Shown here: one piece after another, positions 35,377-48,185 of the stretch
Position numbering within the stretch: the stretch's first letter is position 1
How the letters are laid out: each line of letters begins with the position of its first letter
Assembly: GCA_034008185.1 (NCBI GenBank)
Contig: CM067082.1
Span: forward strand, 7,362,984-7,426,983
Length of the DNA stretch: 64,000 nucleotides
Direction of reading: 5' to 3'
From: Gorsachius magnificus
Lineage: Eukaryota; Chordata; Aves; Pelecaniformes; Ardeidae
Position numbers and translations under genes: made by a program
The notes under the pieces: generated by a model
What the model was told of the DNA's origin: nothing
The model's database searches: none
Seen by the model: only the letters and a program-made list of their open reading frames with translations

Positions 35377-37718
35377 ATGTACAAGATAGTCATTCCATCT
35401 AGTGCTATTTTGAGGTGCACTCAGAAAATTTATATTTTCTATATAAATTACTGAGAACTCAAATTTTCTCTGAGCAGCAAGGACTGATTTCAAGAAGAGT
35501 AAGTTTGAAACAAATGTCTGTTGCAATGGAAACAGAGAACTCTTGGCCTTGGGTATTTCCATGTGTCTCATTAAGTTTAATACTTGTTCTTATTCTTAAT
35601 TTTCAGAAAAAAAATATAGATACTTCTTTTCACCATTTGCAAGATACTACCCCTCCTTTTTTCACCACAGTTTTCATTTGCTACTTGTTTAGTTCTACTG
35701 ACATCAACAAAACATCCTGTTTTACATTGCATATAACTGCCAAATTCTGTTTATTATGATGTCTCTTTAACACCTTCTATGTTTAACTAATGAAAATAGC
35801 TTGTTTAGTCCTGTCTTAAACAGTCCACTAGTCTTGAAAGCTGATGCTGCACCTTAGAATTTTTTAATGACTGGTAATATACTAAGCTGTTTCCAGCTGT
35901 AGACAATGAGTATGAACTCTCTTTATTAGTATTCAGTTGGGCACAAAAAGCATACTGTATAGAACCTAGCACTGCTGGTAAGAAGCCAATACAGAAAGAA
36001 AAAAAAAAAAAAAATCATTTGCTAAAAGGTTTCCAGAAATTTAATTAAAAGGGAGTGAAACGACAGTCCATATTTTACTTTTTTTTTTTTTAATTAATTA
36101 ATTAAAACTGAGGGTCACCTTCCCAACTAATCAGTTTGCAAATAAATTTTTTAACTCATTTCAGCAAGTCTTTCATATAAGCTTGAAGAAATACTAACTA
36201 AAAAATAATCTGTCTTCTAACTTTGAACAAGAAATTCTATCTGAATAGAGGCTATGGACTACCAGTACATCAAAAAGCCATTTGCAGTCCCAGTCTTCTG
36301 GCCTTCAAATAGAAACTACAAAAATACCAGTGTGGCAAGTGCTATGGAATTTGTTATAACTATAACTTTGAATTTTGCTTATAGTTTTATTTAGTTTTCC
36401 AACTAAAATAATTTTTGATGACTTATTTACAGGGAGAAAAGTGGTCAATGGACACAGGTTATCTTAATGGGCTGTAAAACTCATGTAATGTGGTGAACAA
36501 AATGACCAAATAAAAGGTTATGGTAGATAGCAATTTGCTAAGAGCTGTCAATGGCTCAAATCAATATATATGAAAGATTGCTTTTGTTGCATATATCTTT
36601 TTTTTTTGGTTGGTTGGTTGGGTTTTTTTTTTTTTTTTGTTTTGTTATTGGTGGCTTGGTTTAGGATTTTTTAGGCATGGATACCTTCTCTTGTTATAGT
36701 ATCTAGCAGTTGTATCTTACCACATGTCTCAAGGTAAGAAAATTCTTTTTCCTCATTATTTAACTGTTGATTTAGGCTAACAGGTAAATTCCCCATCCTT
36801 AAAAGTATTCAAATATCTCAATAACACAGTATTTAGAGATGCCTTTAAGAAAGGTCCCATCCTCATATGTGCAATCAATACCTCAGTATCAGGAATGGGA
36901 ACCAGAGGCAAAGTTTCATAGGTAGACAAGTTAGTGCAAAGTTCCATCAATTTCATTAGAGCCAGAACTGTAATATTTCCTTTTGTTGTCTCAGCTTATT
37001 TTCCTTAACTAGATTACATTTGTTTAAAAATAGAAATCTGCATACAAATAGATCTGTTGATTAAATACTGATAAACTCCAGGCATGCAGGTTGAGATTTA
37101 TATTACCTAATTTAAGCCATCTAAAAGTCAAATCTAAGCTAATCACCTAGGCTCCTTCTGTAGTTCACAGAGTCTGAAGGTTGGTTCTCTTTTAAAATTA
37201 GCATTCATCTTACATTAAATGGCTCCCTTGGGGTACCCATTTCAATCGGTTACAGAACAAGTCAAGCTTATACAGTATGCCTAACTTTAAAATACATTTC
37301 TTTGGGACTGGCTTCCAGGGCAACTGTTGATATTAAAAGAATTTCAGATGCTAATGTCAACATCAGCAAAACTCAGCAGTTTAACTGATGAGCAGCTGAT
37401 AATAGACTGATGAGCAGGATGATTGCAATTCATCAAAGGACTAATGAAGATCTACATAAGACACCTCTGGTACTTTCTGAAGGAGAATATGAAAACCAGG
37501 GAACAGCTAAATATTCTTATTTCACATAAACAACATGAAATGAACAGAGAGTGCTGCAAATGGCCTAAAGTTGTGTAGAAGCATATTGTGGAGGTAAAAA
37601 TTGACAATTAAAATGGACATCACTGATGTATGACAGAAGATAATAACAAACAGGAGGATATAGGGCATTAGGTATTAGAAAGGTATTAATTGTTTGTAAA
37701 GGTGAATCATAAACCAGA
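35377..37718. other. Unique AT-rich DNA, no gene seen
   Basis: No gene was recognised. It includes an A run (35998-36014), a T run and TTAA repeats (36079-36105), and the T-rich tract at 36598-36645. Confidence 0.45.
36598..36645. repeat. T-rich / (GGTT)n low-complexity tract
   Basis: Runs of T separated by GGTTGGTTGGTTGGG, followed by T16 and TTTTGTTTTG. Simple sequence only. Confidence 0.85.
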
Positions 37719-37723
37719 CCTTT

Positions 37724-38170
37724 TGTCGTGGTTTAACCCTGGCTGGCAACTAAGCACCATGCAGCCACTCTCATTCCCCCACAGTGGGAAAGGGGAAAGA
37801 ATTGGAAAGTAAAAATGAGGAAACTTGTGGGTTGAGTTAATGACAGTCAACAGGGAAAGCAAAAGCCACGCACACAAGCAAAGAAAAACAAGGAATCCAT
37901 TCACTATTCTCCCCTCTGGCCAACTCCCCACAAGCATGACATCATATGGTATGGGATAGCACAGCTGTACCAGCTGTGTCCCCTCCCAGCTTCTTGTGCA
38001 CCTGGCAGAGCATGGGAAGCTGAAAAAAGTCATTAACCAGTGTAAGCAATGCTTAGCAACAACTAAACCATCAGTGTGTTATTAACATTCTTCTCACACT
38101 AAATCCAGAACACAGCACTATACCAGGTACTAGGAAGAAAATTAACTCTATCCCAGCTGAAACCAGGACA
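37724..38170 (-). mobile_element. Solo ERV LTR with 5-bp TSD (same subfamily as 26524)
   Basis: A 447-bp LTR in reverse orientation. The minus strand starts TGTCCTGGTTTCAGCTGGG and ends AACCACGACA. The direct repeat CCTTT flanks it (37719-37723 and 38171-38175). It shares with the 26524 LTR the stretch CTTGTGTG-GTGGCTTTTGC and the TATGACATCATGC-type U3 motif. It is about 130 bp shorter, however, and its polyadenylation ATTAAA is no longer readable. The terminal CpG is retained here but lost in the 26524 copy. Confidence 0.9.
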
Positions 38171-38175
38171 CCTTT

Positions 38176-38765
38176 TGACTTTAAGATGCAAGGCAGCTGG
38201 ACCTTAGAAAACACTTTCTGGCCCCCTTTACAAGTTATCATACTTTCTTAATATTACAATGAATAAAGAAACCATGTGTCCATTCATGAGTCTGTTTGAG
38301 TCTGGAACCAGAGGAGAAGGGATGAGAAACAGACCCAGGCGGAGCTAGCTATGGCTAGTGAGTTAGTCGATGCTCTCTGATGCTCCAGAAGTTTATCCCG
38401 GCCTGCTGTACACTTGGAGAGCCAAAGCTTCTTGATCCCCTTAACAGTGAAACACAGGGAGACCAGAAGGAATAGACAGAACAAGTTATTTTCTTCTGAA
38501 GATAAATCCCATGAAAAAGCTGAAAGCTTACTTAGATATAAATATTATGAGTAAAGTATCTTGTGATAAATTCTTTTAAACAGATCAATACCCAATTATT
38601 CTCCTTTTGAAAGAAGGATTATAAAGTATTATAGGAAAAAAATAGGAATAAGTATATACATGAGGAAAAAAAATATAATTGGTTTTGTCCTTGGCGAAAA
38701 GCAAGAATCCTATCATTTTTAAATGAAATTATTTTAATTTATTGCCAATTAAATACTCCCAGACA
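38176..38765. other. Unique AT-rich DNA, no gene seen
   Basis: About 590 bp between two LTRs. No feature was recognised. Confidence 0.4.
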
Positions 38766-38769
38766 AACA

Positions 38770-39471
38770 TGAAAAAACCCACCTGCCCCCGGTCCTTCTC
38801 TTCGTGCTCACCTCCTTTGTGAGAAACAAAGACAACCATTGAAACAACACCTTTCCCTGACTCTTCCCAGGCCCTTCACCCCTTCCCTCCTGACTCCTCT
38901 CCCCCGAGGGGCGCAGGGGTGGGCTGGGGGTCGCGGTCAGTCCCTGCCAGCCCCTGGGGGCCGCTCCTCCCTCCTCACCCGTCTCCCTGCTCCAGCGCGG
39001 GCCCTTCCCCGGGCTGCAGTCCCTCAGGGACAACCTGCTCCCGCCTGGGCTCTCCACGGCCGCAGCTCCTGCAGGAAAGATCCCCCTGCTGCGGCCTGGG
39101 GCCCTCCCCGGGCTGCAGGCTGGGGCTCTGCTCCAGCGGGGTCTCTCCAGGGCTGCAGGGGATCCCTGCTGCGGGCCTGCAGCACCTCCTGCCCTCCTCC
39201 TCCTCCTCCTCCTGCGGCCTGGGGCTGCCTCTGCTGCTGCTCCCTCCTTGCCTTCCTCCTCCTCGGCCTGGGCCGCCTCTGGCCCTTTCGGAAACCGCTT
39301 TTGCCCCCGGCGCCCCCAGCTTGGCTGAGGGGCTCAGCTGTGCCCTGAGGTGGGGCCCTTGGAGCCGGCTGGGACCGGCTGTGTCTGGCACGGGGCAGCC
39401 CCGGCCTCTCCCCTCAGGGGCCGCCCTGCAGCACCCATGCTGCCAGCGCCTGGGCATGGACACCTGATACA
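38770..39471 (-). mobile_element. Solo ERV LTR, very GC-rich family
   Basis: About 700 bp, clearly more GC-rich than its flanks, with LTR-like organisation in reverse orientation. The minus strand starts near TGTATCAGGTGTCCATGCCC and ends near GTGGGTTTTTTCA. Near its 3' end it carries a sequence related to the ACTGTCTTTATCTC segment of other avian LTRs (CAATGGTTGTCTTTG). The middle is a set of imperfect units with CTCCAGCG-GGG and GGGCTGCAG, plus a (CTC)n run at 39196-39213. Parts of it recur at 15128-15250 and 15874-15960. No TSD was found, so the ends are approximate. The long open frames inside it on both strands are composition artefacts. Confidence 0.78.
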
Positions 39472-40493
39472 CCCATTCTTCAGGTTTCTAATTTAACCTT
39501 TTTTTCTTTTTTTTTTTTTTTTTTCTTTTAAGATTTTATTACAAAGGTCCATTCCTATTAAAATCCACAACTGGAGTAATTTATAAGGGACTTACTCTCA
39601 TATTAGAAAGCTCATTGCTCGTAAGTCCTTCTTCCCCTGATTAGGTCTTATACAAATATTAACATTTAATTCAGCACAGCCCTGTTCAGTGAGAGCATTG
39701 CCTGTGCTGGAGTCAGTCCACCTTCCAGACCATCCTACCTCATAAAGCAGACATCTCCTGCTGCTCCCAGGCGCTGGGTTGGATCTCAAAACATCATCCA
39801 CCCAGGCAGGGTCAGCTGTATCCAAACTAGTCCTGACAGATGCCTCCTAAATATCTACCGTGGTGAAAACCATGAATAAAAACATCAGGGCTGGTAGGTC
39901 AGTGTGTACTTAGTGGCCTACTACATATCATACATGCTGAGTTTCATCAGACCAAATTTCCTGCCAGATTTTTGTCAAGAAATTTTGAAATTTTCCACAT
40001 CAGCTGAAGATAGACAAGGCATTTCCTGAGGAAAAAAAAAAAATAATCTTTTTTTTCTCTTCCATTTTATTTCTTATTCCATTAACAGCTTAGAAAAGCA
40101 TAGCGGGTTGAGATTTTTTGGGGAGTTGTGTTTGTTTATTTTAGAGGATTGCCTCTCTCCAGAACACTATAGACTTTTCCTAAATCTCTTGGTCTTTCCA
40201 CTGCCAAGACTCAAAAAGGAAAAGTGTTTTGTGTCAGCAGAAAATCTGAAAATTCAGATATGAGGTACACTTTATCTCTTTTTTTTCACAGACAAATGGT
40301 GGAAAAATGGAAACCAGTCCCCTGGAGACCGAGATGCAAAACACTACGGTAAACTTCTTGCTTTACCCAGTGGCATTGGCTAACCCAGGTGGAGCTGATC
40401 AGGTAAAAAAGTTTTAGAATCAATGAAATGATGAATAAGTGTAGTGAACAGCTGTGAGCAAATATTTTGCACTTTACATTTAGAATCACAGGA
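39472..40493. other. Unique AT-rich DNA, no gene seen
   Basis: No gene was recognised. A T-rich tract lies at 39499-39530, and a short A/T run lies near 40031-40056. Confidence 0.45.
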
Positions 40494-40598
40494 ACATAGA
40501 ATCATAGAATCCTTTGGGCTGGAAGGGAGCTTTAGAGGTCATCTAGCCCAACCCCCCTGCAGTGAGCAGGGTCATCTTTAACTAGAGCAGGTTGCTCA
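40494..40598 (-). mobile_element. CR1 LINE, 3' tail
   Basis: The plus strand reads CATAGAATCATAGAATCCTT, then TGGGCTGGAAGGGAGC, GAGGTCATCTAGCCCAACCC and GAGCAGGTTGCTCAGA. This is the reverse complement of the CR1 3' UTR and matches the 9.4-kb copy closely over about 100 bp. It is truncated at the 5' side, with no coding sequence. Confidence 0.92.
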
Positions 40599-42539
40599 GA
40601 TTTACTTGTAGAAATATCAATTCAATAATTTAATCTAGCAAATTTTACTACAGCTCATATTCGGTATAAAAGGCTAATTTAAGAGTATTTCTTGTTTGTT
40701 AGTAGTAATATATTTCACAAGTATAAACTGAAGAAACTCAGGCCTGGATGATCCAGACCTCATAGGACTAGATGCTACAAAGCACCGTGAAGGATTGGTC
40801 ACAGTCATCAAATTTTATTGAGGAAAGTAGATTGATCCTAGCTTCCTCACAGTTTTCCCAAAGATTAATTTAAAGTCACAGTTTATCCTTGACTCAGATG
40901 TATGCAAGTAGCACTCATTGCTCCTTGATGAAAGTGCTGTGCTGTATTGTAATATTTTTATTCCTGAGCTCCATTTTGAAGTAGAATATTATTTCTGTGA
41001 CTAAGCAATCAGTCTCCAGCAGAAGGAGCACTGGCAATACAACCACGTAAACCACAGTCCTTGGGACTTTATTTTGATAAAAGAGCTTTAAGAATTACAT
41101 GTGATGCTTATTCTCTGCTACAGGACATTTTCTTCAATGTTCATTCAAGAGGAAAAGTGACACCAGTTTAACCAGGGACATTAGCAGCCATGTGCTGGCC
41201 CTCCCTCCCCTTCTACCGCGCCCTCCTGAATTCAGTCCAGTTTTGCTGGCTATTGAAGTCTGACAGCCTTGCACCACAGGCATCAGAGTGGCAAAAAGAA
41301 AGGAAGGGAAATTTAATTGTCTTTACCCTTTTTCCCAGCTATAAATGCAACTTATCTTAAGTTCTCTATCTTATTTCTTTTCAAAATATGATGCAGCTCT
41401 GCAATAGATACCTGCTAGAGATTCATTTCTCTTCAGAGTTTCATAACCTCTTTCTGTTGTTCATGGTATCATTCAGCTCTTGGTCTTACACATGACCACA
41501 GTGGTGACACCAAGCTCTCTTACTATGTTAGTTTAAGAAGAACTCATGGGTAAGGCCTGAGCCAATATAGCTGCACAAGAGGTTTTAGGAACTGCAATTA
41601 CTTTCTTTCCTCAAAAGATTTGTGAAAGACAAAGAAAATTTAAGGATTTCATATGTTTTGTCATCATGTCATCCCCAGCTGTGCTACATGACTCTGAGCA
41701 CAAAGGAATCACTGGCGACCTCCCAGAGATGACAAGTGTTCCCATATTAGGTTTTAAATGAATATGCCACCTTTCATGACCATATCTCTTATTTCTGATA
41801 CAAAACAGTAATAGCAAGCGGGTCATGCTAATTTACTAGGGAAAAAGCATAGCCTGGAAAAGAATTCCTAAGGAGTTTACTGCCCAGTTACCTTTTTTTT
41901 GTCCACTAAGCAGCTAGTCATCTCTGTTATTTTGGTAAACCTTTTAAAACCCTTCCTATTTTCTTACCAGCCAGCCAACGTATTGCTGTATTGTAGCAGG
42001 ACTCTGCTACACTGGCCAGGGAAAAAAAAAAGAAAAAATGGAAAAAAAAGAAAAAAAAAAAAAAGTGTTTTACACTGCTGCTACACCACCCTAAATGGAA
42101 ATCTGACTGTCTACTGTAATCTGTAATTTCCATTTTGGGAATAAATGAGTTTTTCATCCTTGTTATTGAAACCTGAATAGTTAATAGTTGGCACGCTGAG
42201 GAAATCATACTGATACTAAATGTGTGAGGGAAGATCAATAAAGTACCTTGACTTTAAGCAGCTGAGTCCTCACAACTCACAATCTCACTCTGATAGCACT
42301 CTTTTTTTCTTTCTCCTCTCTCTTCCCTAAGAATTTATCATTGGTTTTGTTGTTTGTTTTTTTCTTGTGTGTTTTGTAAAATACTATATCCTCTGTATAA
42401 AATGCCATTCAAAATCTCCCTGAAAACAAGTAATTAGGACAGAAATAATTATATTAAAGAAAAAGTCTCTTCTTTCACTGGAATTTCAGATAAAAGCAAG
42501 TCCAAGGTCAATCTCAAGTTTGCAAAATTATGTCTGATG
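40599..42539. other. Unique AT-rich DNA, no gene seen
   Basis: No gene was recognised. It contains the purine tract at 42021-42065. Confidence 0.45.
42021..42065 (+). repeat. A-rich purine tract
   Basis: A runs interrupted by G and one TGG over 45 bp. Simple sequence, possibly the decayed tail of a retroposed copy, but no body is recognised. Confidence 0.85.
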
Positions 42540-42740
42540 TCCTAGACTTGATATAATCCAGTTTCAGACCAGCACATGAAAAGTCTTGGTGGAATGATAG
42601 ATGGTTTGCTACCATCAGGGATGATTAACAGAGAGATGTTATTTTCTTAGACCTCCCTGAGTCATTTGACACATCTGTCATAATTCCAACAGAATGTTTT
42701 CATATTGAGGTACATCCAAAGAACGTGATGGAAAACGGTA
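42540..42740 (+). mobile_element. Old CR1-like RT remnant
   Basis: A plus-strand frame at about 42637-42675 reads DVIFLDLPESFDTS, which resembles RT motif A of CR1/L3-type LINEs (DVIYLDFSKAFDTV), including the first catalytic Asp and the FDT. The preceding TGGTTTGCTACCATCAGGGA and TTAACAGAGA fit the linker before motif A in such elements. It is heavily decayed, so the limits are approximate and the family uncertain. Confidence 0.45.
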
Positions 42741-45700
42741 CCAAAGATCAACCATCTCTCTTGTCCTGTATGGCATTTAAATGCAGTTCTAAAATGATAT
42801 AGACTCATATCTACAATCTTTCACCATAGATATGTCTACTCCACTTCAGTACACATGGCACAACACTTGGAAAACAGATCCAGGTCTGAAATGAGAAAGG
42901 GTTTGTTGAATTTAAAGCCAAAAAGGTCAGTGATTATGCTGATGAGCAAAGAAAAGCACTTTAAAAGGTTGCTATCAAGAAACACCTGTTGGCAGAAGAA
43001 TACATATCTAGCTTTGGGCAACTCAGTCTATAGTTTAATATTCTTTCTGCATTCCTTGCTGATTTTAGGCTCCTACCAACCCACAATCCTGAGTGGTGCC
43101 TTCTGTTTGTCACCAGCTGCCTAAAGAGACTTAACATTACTCTAGCAATGACTGTGATATTAATGATTTTCTCACTTTTTGACTGGGTTAAAACCATGAA
43201 ATATAGCTTGGAATTAAATAATTAATTACAGATACTCTCTGCATTGGATCTGCATGTCCAGGAGACATAACAAACATTATTGTCCGTTTTTATCACTGCT
43301 TGTCATTAAACACCAAGTTAAATTCAGAATCTTGAGCCTTATTTATGGTCCCCAAGGGAGGAAGGTTATATTTGTCTTGTCTAACCTTGAAATTTGCATC
43401 ATATATGTGTTCACGTGCTTCAAGTGTCCTTATAACCAATGGAGAGGAACAGGCACTTTTAGAAAACAGGCTGTGAGACTGTGATCAACAGCTCTGGTCC
43501 GTTGGCACCACTAAACTTTCTATATAACCATGGAGTTTATGGAATTCTGTAGGATTATTCTTCAATAGTACAATGAGCCTCCTTAAAAGCAGAAAATCAT
43601 AATGAACCTTTCCGTCTCCTCTTGCATTTATTTGACCTACCTTCTCTCTCATGAACACACAGAAAAGAAAGGAAAAAAGAAAATACCTTCCAATCAAAAC
43701 ACTTCACTGCATACACAATTCTCTCCTCTGGGAGATGATGAGCAAGAAAATGAGCTACAGTTGACACATGTTAGTCACTTTAATTAATGTGCTAATGGAA
43801 GATACTCCAACACCGTGGGTGATGAGGGCTGCATAAGAATTAATGCCGTAGAATAGAAACTGCTTGCTTACAATGAGCAGAGAGAAGAGATTCTGAATAG
43901 GACTAGATTTATTTTATCAACTACACAGCAGTCAAAGCTGTTTCAATGAAGATAAATGAAGAACTCTATCATCTTACTTTGTAGACTTATTTAACCAACA
44001 GACTGTCTTCTCTATGATTTGTGATGGCTTTACACATTAGAAACTAACTGAGATATATCATGACTGTCAAATCCTGGTATTCCTTTGGGTATCACATACA
44101 GTACAATAGAACCACTTTCATTATCTTTGTGTTACAGATAATGGATAATAAACCATCTTACAGTACCCAAAGGAAAGCCTCTTGGAGCATAGAAACACTC
44201 TTAATACATGAAATACTTTTTAAATCTTTTTTTTTTTTCTGAAAAAGTCTTTGAATCAAAATGAAGATGACTTTATCTTTTAAAAGCAACATTTTTTTCT
44301 TTTTCTTTTTTTTTTTTTTTTTTAGATGGAAAGACTACTTAAACTACCCTATAACAGTAACTGTGCAGTTATTCTTACTTACCAAAGCATATAATTTTCA
44401 GTCATTGGAAAAGGTTAAGGGTTTGAGATTCCAAATAAATCACTGAACAATTCCAGCTGTCAACAGCATCAACTGATTTTCCGCTCCCCCCATTGAGCTC
44501 TACATCAGTGGTTTCCCTTTGCATGTAATGTCTTTCTATCTTTATTCTTTCTAGTGCTGGACTGTCACTGCTTTCTTCCCTTTACCCACAGTCATTCCCA
44601 CCACTTTACCAGTCTCATACACCTCTCTATACCTCCTTCACTGGAGCCTCATAATTCAAAATTAGAAGGATTTACATCAAACTTTTTACCCCTCAAAACA
44701 GGCAACCTCCAGAGCACGGAAGCAACATCTATGGAATGGTGCAACACCACTCATTCAGTCATGAGACAACATTTCAGTTTGCTAAAAATTAAAACCCAGG
44801 GCTGTCTCAGATCTCACCATAACCTGCAGATGACTGTTTAGTGGGAGGTTAACCTCCCATAAGCTCTGTGGTCATTTTGCCAGTCATACATGGAAACCTT
44901 AGACACTTTCAGACAACCCAAGTGACACTAGATGCCTAGTGTTTCTAGATGTTTCTTCCTAGCCCTCATTTTCTCTGATATCCCTTCTGTTGTGAACTGA
45001 CTCCTTCACACTCAAGCTAGGAAAGATATTTTTGCTGAAATTTGTATCTGCCTGTCATGCATCAGTCCTTCAAGGTTTCCTAACTGCCATGGCAACATTC
45101 ACTGGCAGCTCTTTAGAAGATAAATGTAGCTTATTTCATTACCATTATATTATGTCTTTTCTCCCCATTGCATTCATCAGTTTTATTGTTTACGGTAGTT
45201 GTTTTGGCGGTACAAAAAATATAATAAAGTTTGTAGGAAGTATTGCTATTTTTAATTACATCAGTCCACGCAGCAAGGGAGAGCAGACTTTGAAGACCAC
45301 AGGGATTTCACAAAATCTTCTTCAGGTCACAAGAAGGAACAGCAATTCTCAAGTCTCAAGGTAGATGCCAAAGTTGTTAAATTTTCTGCCTGAAAATAGT
45401 TCTGCCTGACTATTGTTCATGACTTCATACTTTTGTTGGTCTTCCATGATGCAAATTTTGATGTAGTTTGCTATAACTGAGGCCTAAATATGCTTGCAAA
45501 AGTTTGCAAAGTTAGTCTTAAATGGCTTGGTAAAGAAACTCAAAACTTTTGAAACTCTTAACATAAAATTAATACCTAGCTTAATTTGAGCATGCAGTTA
45601 TTGCCATAATGATAACCTCAATTCATGTGCACACTAGTTGGTTCACTACAGTATACATCCCCTGTATTTAATAAATATTTAACTGTCTACTGTGTAATAA

Positions 45701-47509
45701 TTAATCACTTCACCTTTCCTTCTAAATGTCCTTTTGTTAAAGTTGCAAGGCAGTTTTATATCTATAATAAATCTGCCTTTCCAAAAAGCAAGCTATGACA
45801 GACAGTTCGTCTATCTCCACTGTAATCCAGCCCTACAATATGTATTTGTTCAAAGTTCATGTTTAATTGCTTGACAGTGGGAAGAGAATATAAAGAATTT
45901 GAGACATTCAGGAAAAAAAAAGAACCAACAAACAAAGGCAGACACTAGTCTAAACAGGATCAGCAGTACAGTTAAAAGCGTATCTTGAGGGCATAATGAA
46001 CTTGCAACTTTACCCTTCACCAATTACACCAAAAACCTCAGTTCTAGTCTCAGTTACAGTTCTGGCCTGCTGTGTGGCATTTCATTTCAGCCCTTTGTGA
46101 CTCTGTGTCACTGGATCTACCAGGGAGATAAGATTGCTTTTAGATTCAAAGAATATATAATAGCTATGGAAATATAGCCACATTCTGGAGTTGCACTGTG
46201 GAATTCAATAGTGGTTGGAAATTACAGAAGCCCTACACAGAGGATTGCAGATTCTTAAAAGCTTAGAAGTTGTTAACTAAATAGTCCTTCATAAAGTACA
46301 TAGAGACAACCCCCCCTTTTTTTATGGCATTTGTTTTAGTTTCTAAGGAAAAAGAAAAAAAGTTTTTAAGCCAGTTATCTATCATTATAGGAATTGGAAA
46401 GAGCAAATATAGATTTTCTTACGTATTCTATCTCTGGAGTTCAGATGTGTCTTTCCATTTTGGTCTCTATCTTAAGCTGGTTACTGGGGTTATCTGATAC
46501 ACCTCTTTCAAAAATCATAGTATTCGGTTGATTTTTTCAGAACATGGCAGAAGATCATGGCTTCAGTCCTTTAACTAACATGAGACATGTATATCCAGTT
46601 CCATAGACACCTTCTCACAGTTTTTACTTTATTTTCCATCAAAGACCTACTTAAAATAGAAGAGCTCTAAGAGGAGGGAATGGGATTCCCCAAATTCCAG
46701 TCTATTTGATATTCTATGCTGTTTGAATGAATAGGCTGTTTAATTACTCTCCTGGGATGCTTAGGTGCAAATTTCTTCATGCTTCATGCTCTCCCCTCTT
46801 CCACAACAAGGAGGCAGTGCTCTCAGAGATACTTATAAAGGTGCTTACTGTCGCCTTGCTGTTCACAGAGTCTAAACTCCTAAGAATACTCTGAAAATGA
46901 CTATGAGATTGAGGTCTGTGGGCAAGACAGAGGGATGTCTGAGCTGTAAATGCCTTAGAGGTTTGGAGTGAGAAGTCAAGCTGCTTAACACTGTCAGGTT
47001 ATGTGGTGTAAAGCTTGTCTCTGTACACACAGAGGAGCTCAGAGGCACAAGGAAGGCAGAAGAGCCCCTTTAGCCCAGTCAGAGACATGAGTCCCTGCCC
47101 TGGCTCCTGCCAGTGCTGTTCCAGAACAACCTCAGTCCCATGGGCCACGGGTGGAACCCATGCTATGGAGCAACAGGAGCACTTTAGGTAACCTCATTGA
47201 CTAAGTGGCTTCAATGTCTAGGGTCATGGGACACACATTATGGGATGCAGGGGAAGAGCATCCTGGGATTGTGCATTTATTAGGTGAGTTTAGAGGAAGA
47301 AACAAAGTTATGGAAATGGGTAGGCCTAGGTGATCCGAGAAGCATGGTAAAACTGAGGGATAAGGGGAAAAAAGTGTCACATGTAAACAAGTTGCTTGTC
47401 AATATGTTTGTCTGACCGTGCCTGAAAGTTTTGTCATCTTATTAAATGTCTTTCTAATGATTTTGCTGGATGAGGAACTCACTTCCCTGTGCATGTGTGT
47501 TTATGGGTG
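42741..47509. other. Unique AT-rich DNA, no gene seen
   Basis: About 4.8 kb with no recognised gene. A T run lies at 44230-44239 and T-rich DNA at 44292-44323. The 110-codon frame at 45032-45364 has a hydrophobic middle but no recognisable motif or context. Confidence 0.45.
44292..44323. repeat. Poly(T)-rich tract
   Basis: T7CT4C followed by 19 T. Simple sequence. Confidence 0.85.
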
Positions 47510-48185
47510 TGATGGGTTTACCTTGGCTGGCAGCCAGACAACCCCCCAGCTGCACCCTCACTCCCCCTCCTTACAGGACACAGGGAGAAAATAAAATGAG
47601 AAATCTCATGGGTCAAGATAAAGACAGGGAGATGACTTGCTCATTTATGTGTGTGTCTGTGCAGGGGGAACCAAGGGGGAATGAGGATCCAGCACCAGCT
47701 GCTGGATAGACTGTTTGTGTAAACCTAGTTATTGGAGGGACCCAGTCTGTGTGTGTGTGCGTTCTCCTGTGCATGCAGGGGACCTATAGCAGCTGAAGTG
47801 CCCGGGTGCCAGCAACTGGGAAGACTGAGACCCAGGGACAACTACTGGGCAGACTGAACGTCTTGAGACCAGCTGTTGTAGGGACATGTTGTACATGTGT
47901 ATATCTACACCCTCACTAATCTACCTTCCTCCAGATCAGACAGTGAGAAGTACAAGATGAGGCCATGGGTGCTGTTTGTGTTTGTGTGACTGCTGACTGT
48001 CTGTCTGTGTTGTCTCTTTGTCTGGCCATGTATATTTGTATATGTGTGTTGTATATGTGTGTTCCGTCTGTGAGTTCCTACTGGGAACACATATTCAGTC
48101 CTGTTTTTATTTGGACCTCAGGACATGGAGCAGCTGTGCCAGTCTCGCCTACGTTGGGCTATTGGATTTAGCGACTTCTAGCAAA
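47510..48185 (-). mobile_element. Composite ERV LTR, antisense, approximate ends
   Basis: The low-coordinate side (47510-47640) resembles the reverse-complemented 3' end of ERVK-like LTRs: TGATGGGTTTACCTTGGCTG, GCAGCCAG, then AATCTCATGGGTCAAGATAA and AGACAGGGAGA. The rest (47700-48185) is a TG-rich sequence whose 47863-47974 part recurs at 15765-15873. A sense AATAAA would lie on the minus strand at 48104-48109. I read the whole as one LTR of about 680 bp, but a short LTR end joined to an unrelated repeat is possible. No TSD was found. The short frames inside are not genes. Confidence 0.5.

Noticed and set aside
38839..39472. 169-, 182- and 165-codon frames on both strands
   Set aside because: Composition artefacts of the very GC-rich LTR at 38770-39471.
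45032..45364. 110-codon plus-strand frame with a hydrophobic stretch
   Set aside because: No recognisable family, signal or neighbour. The hydrophobic run is what TTT/ATT-rich DNA gives by chance.
47100..47185. CCCATGGGCCACGGGTGG and CCCATGCTATGGAGCA resembling the ERV leader unit
   Set aside because: Only one degenerate unit-like match without flanking array or LTR ends. Too weak to call.
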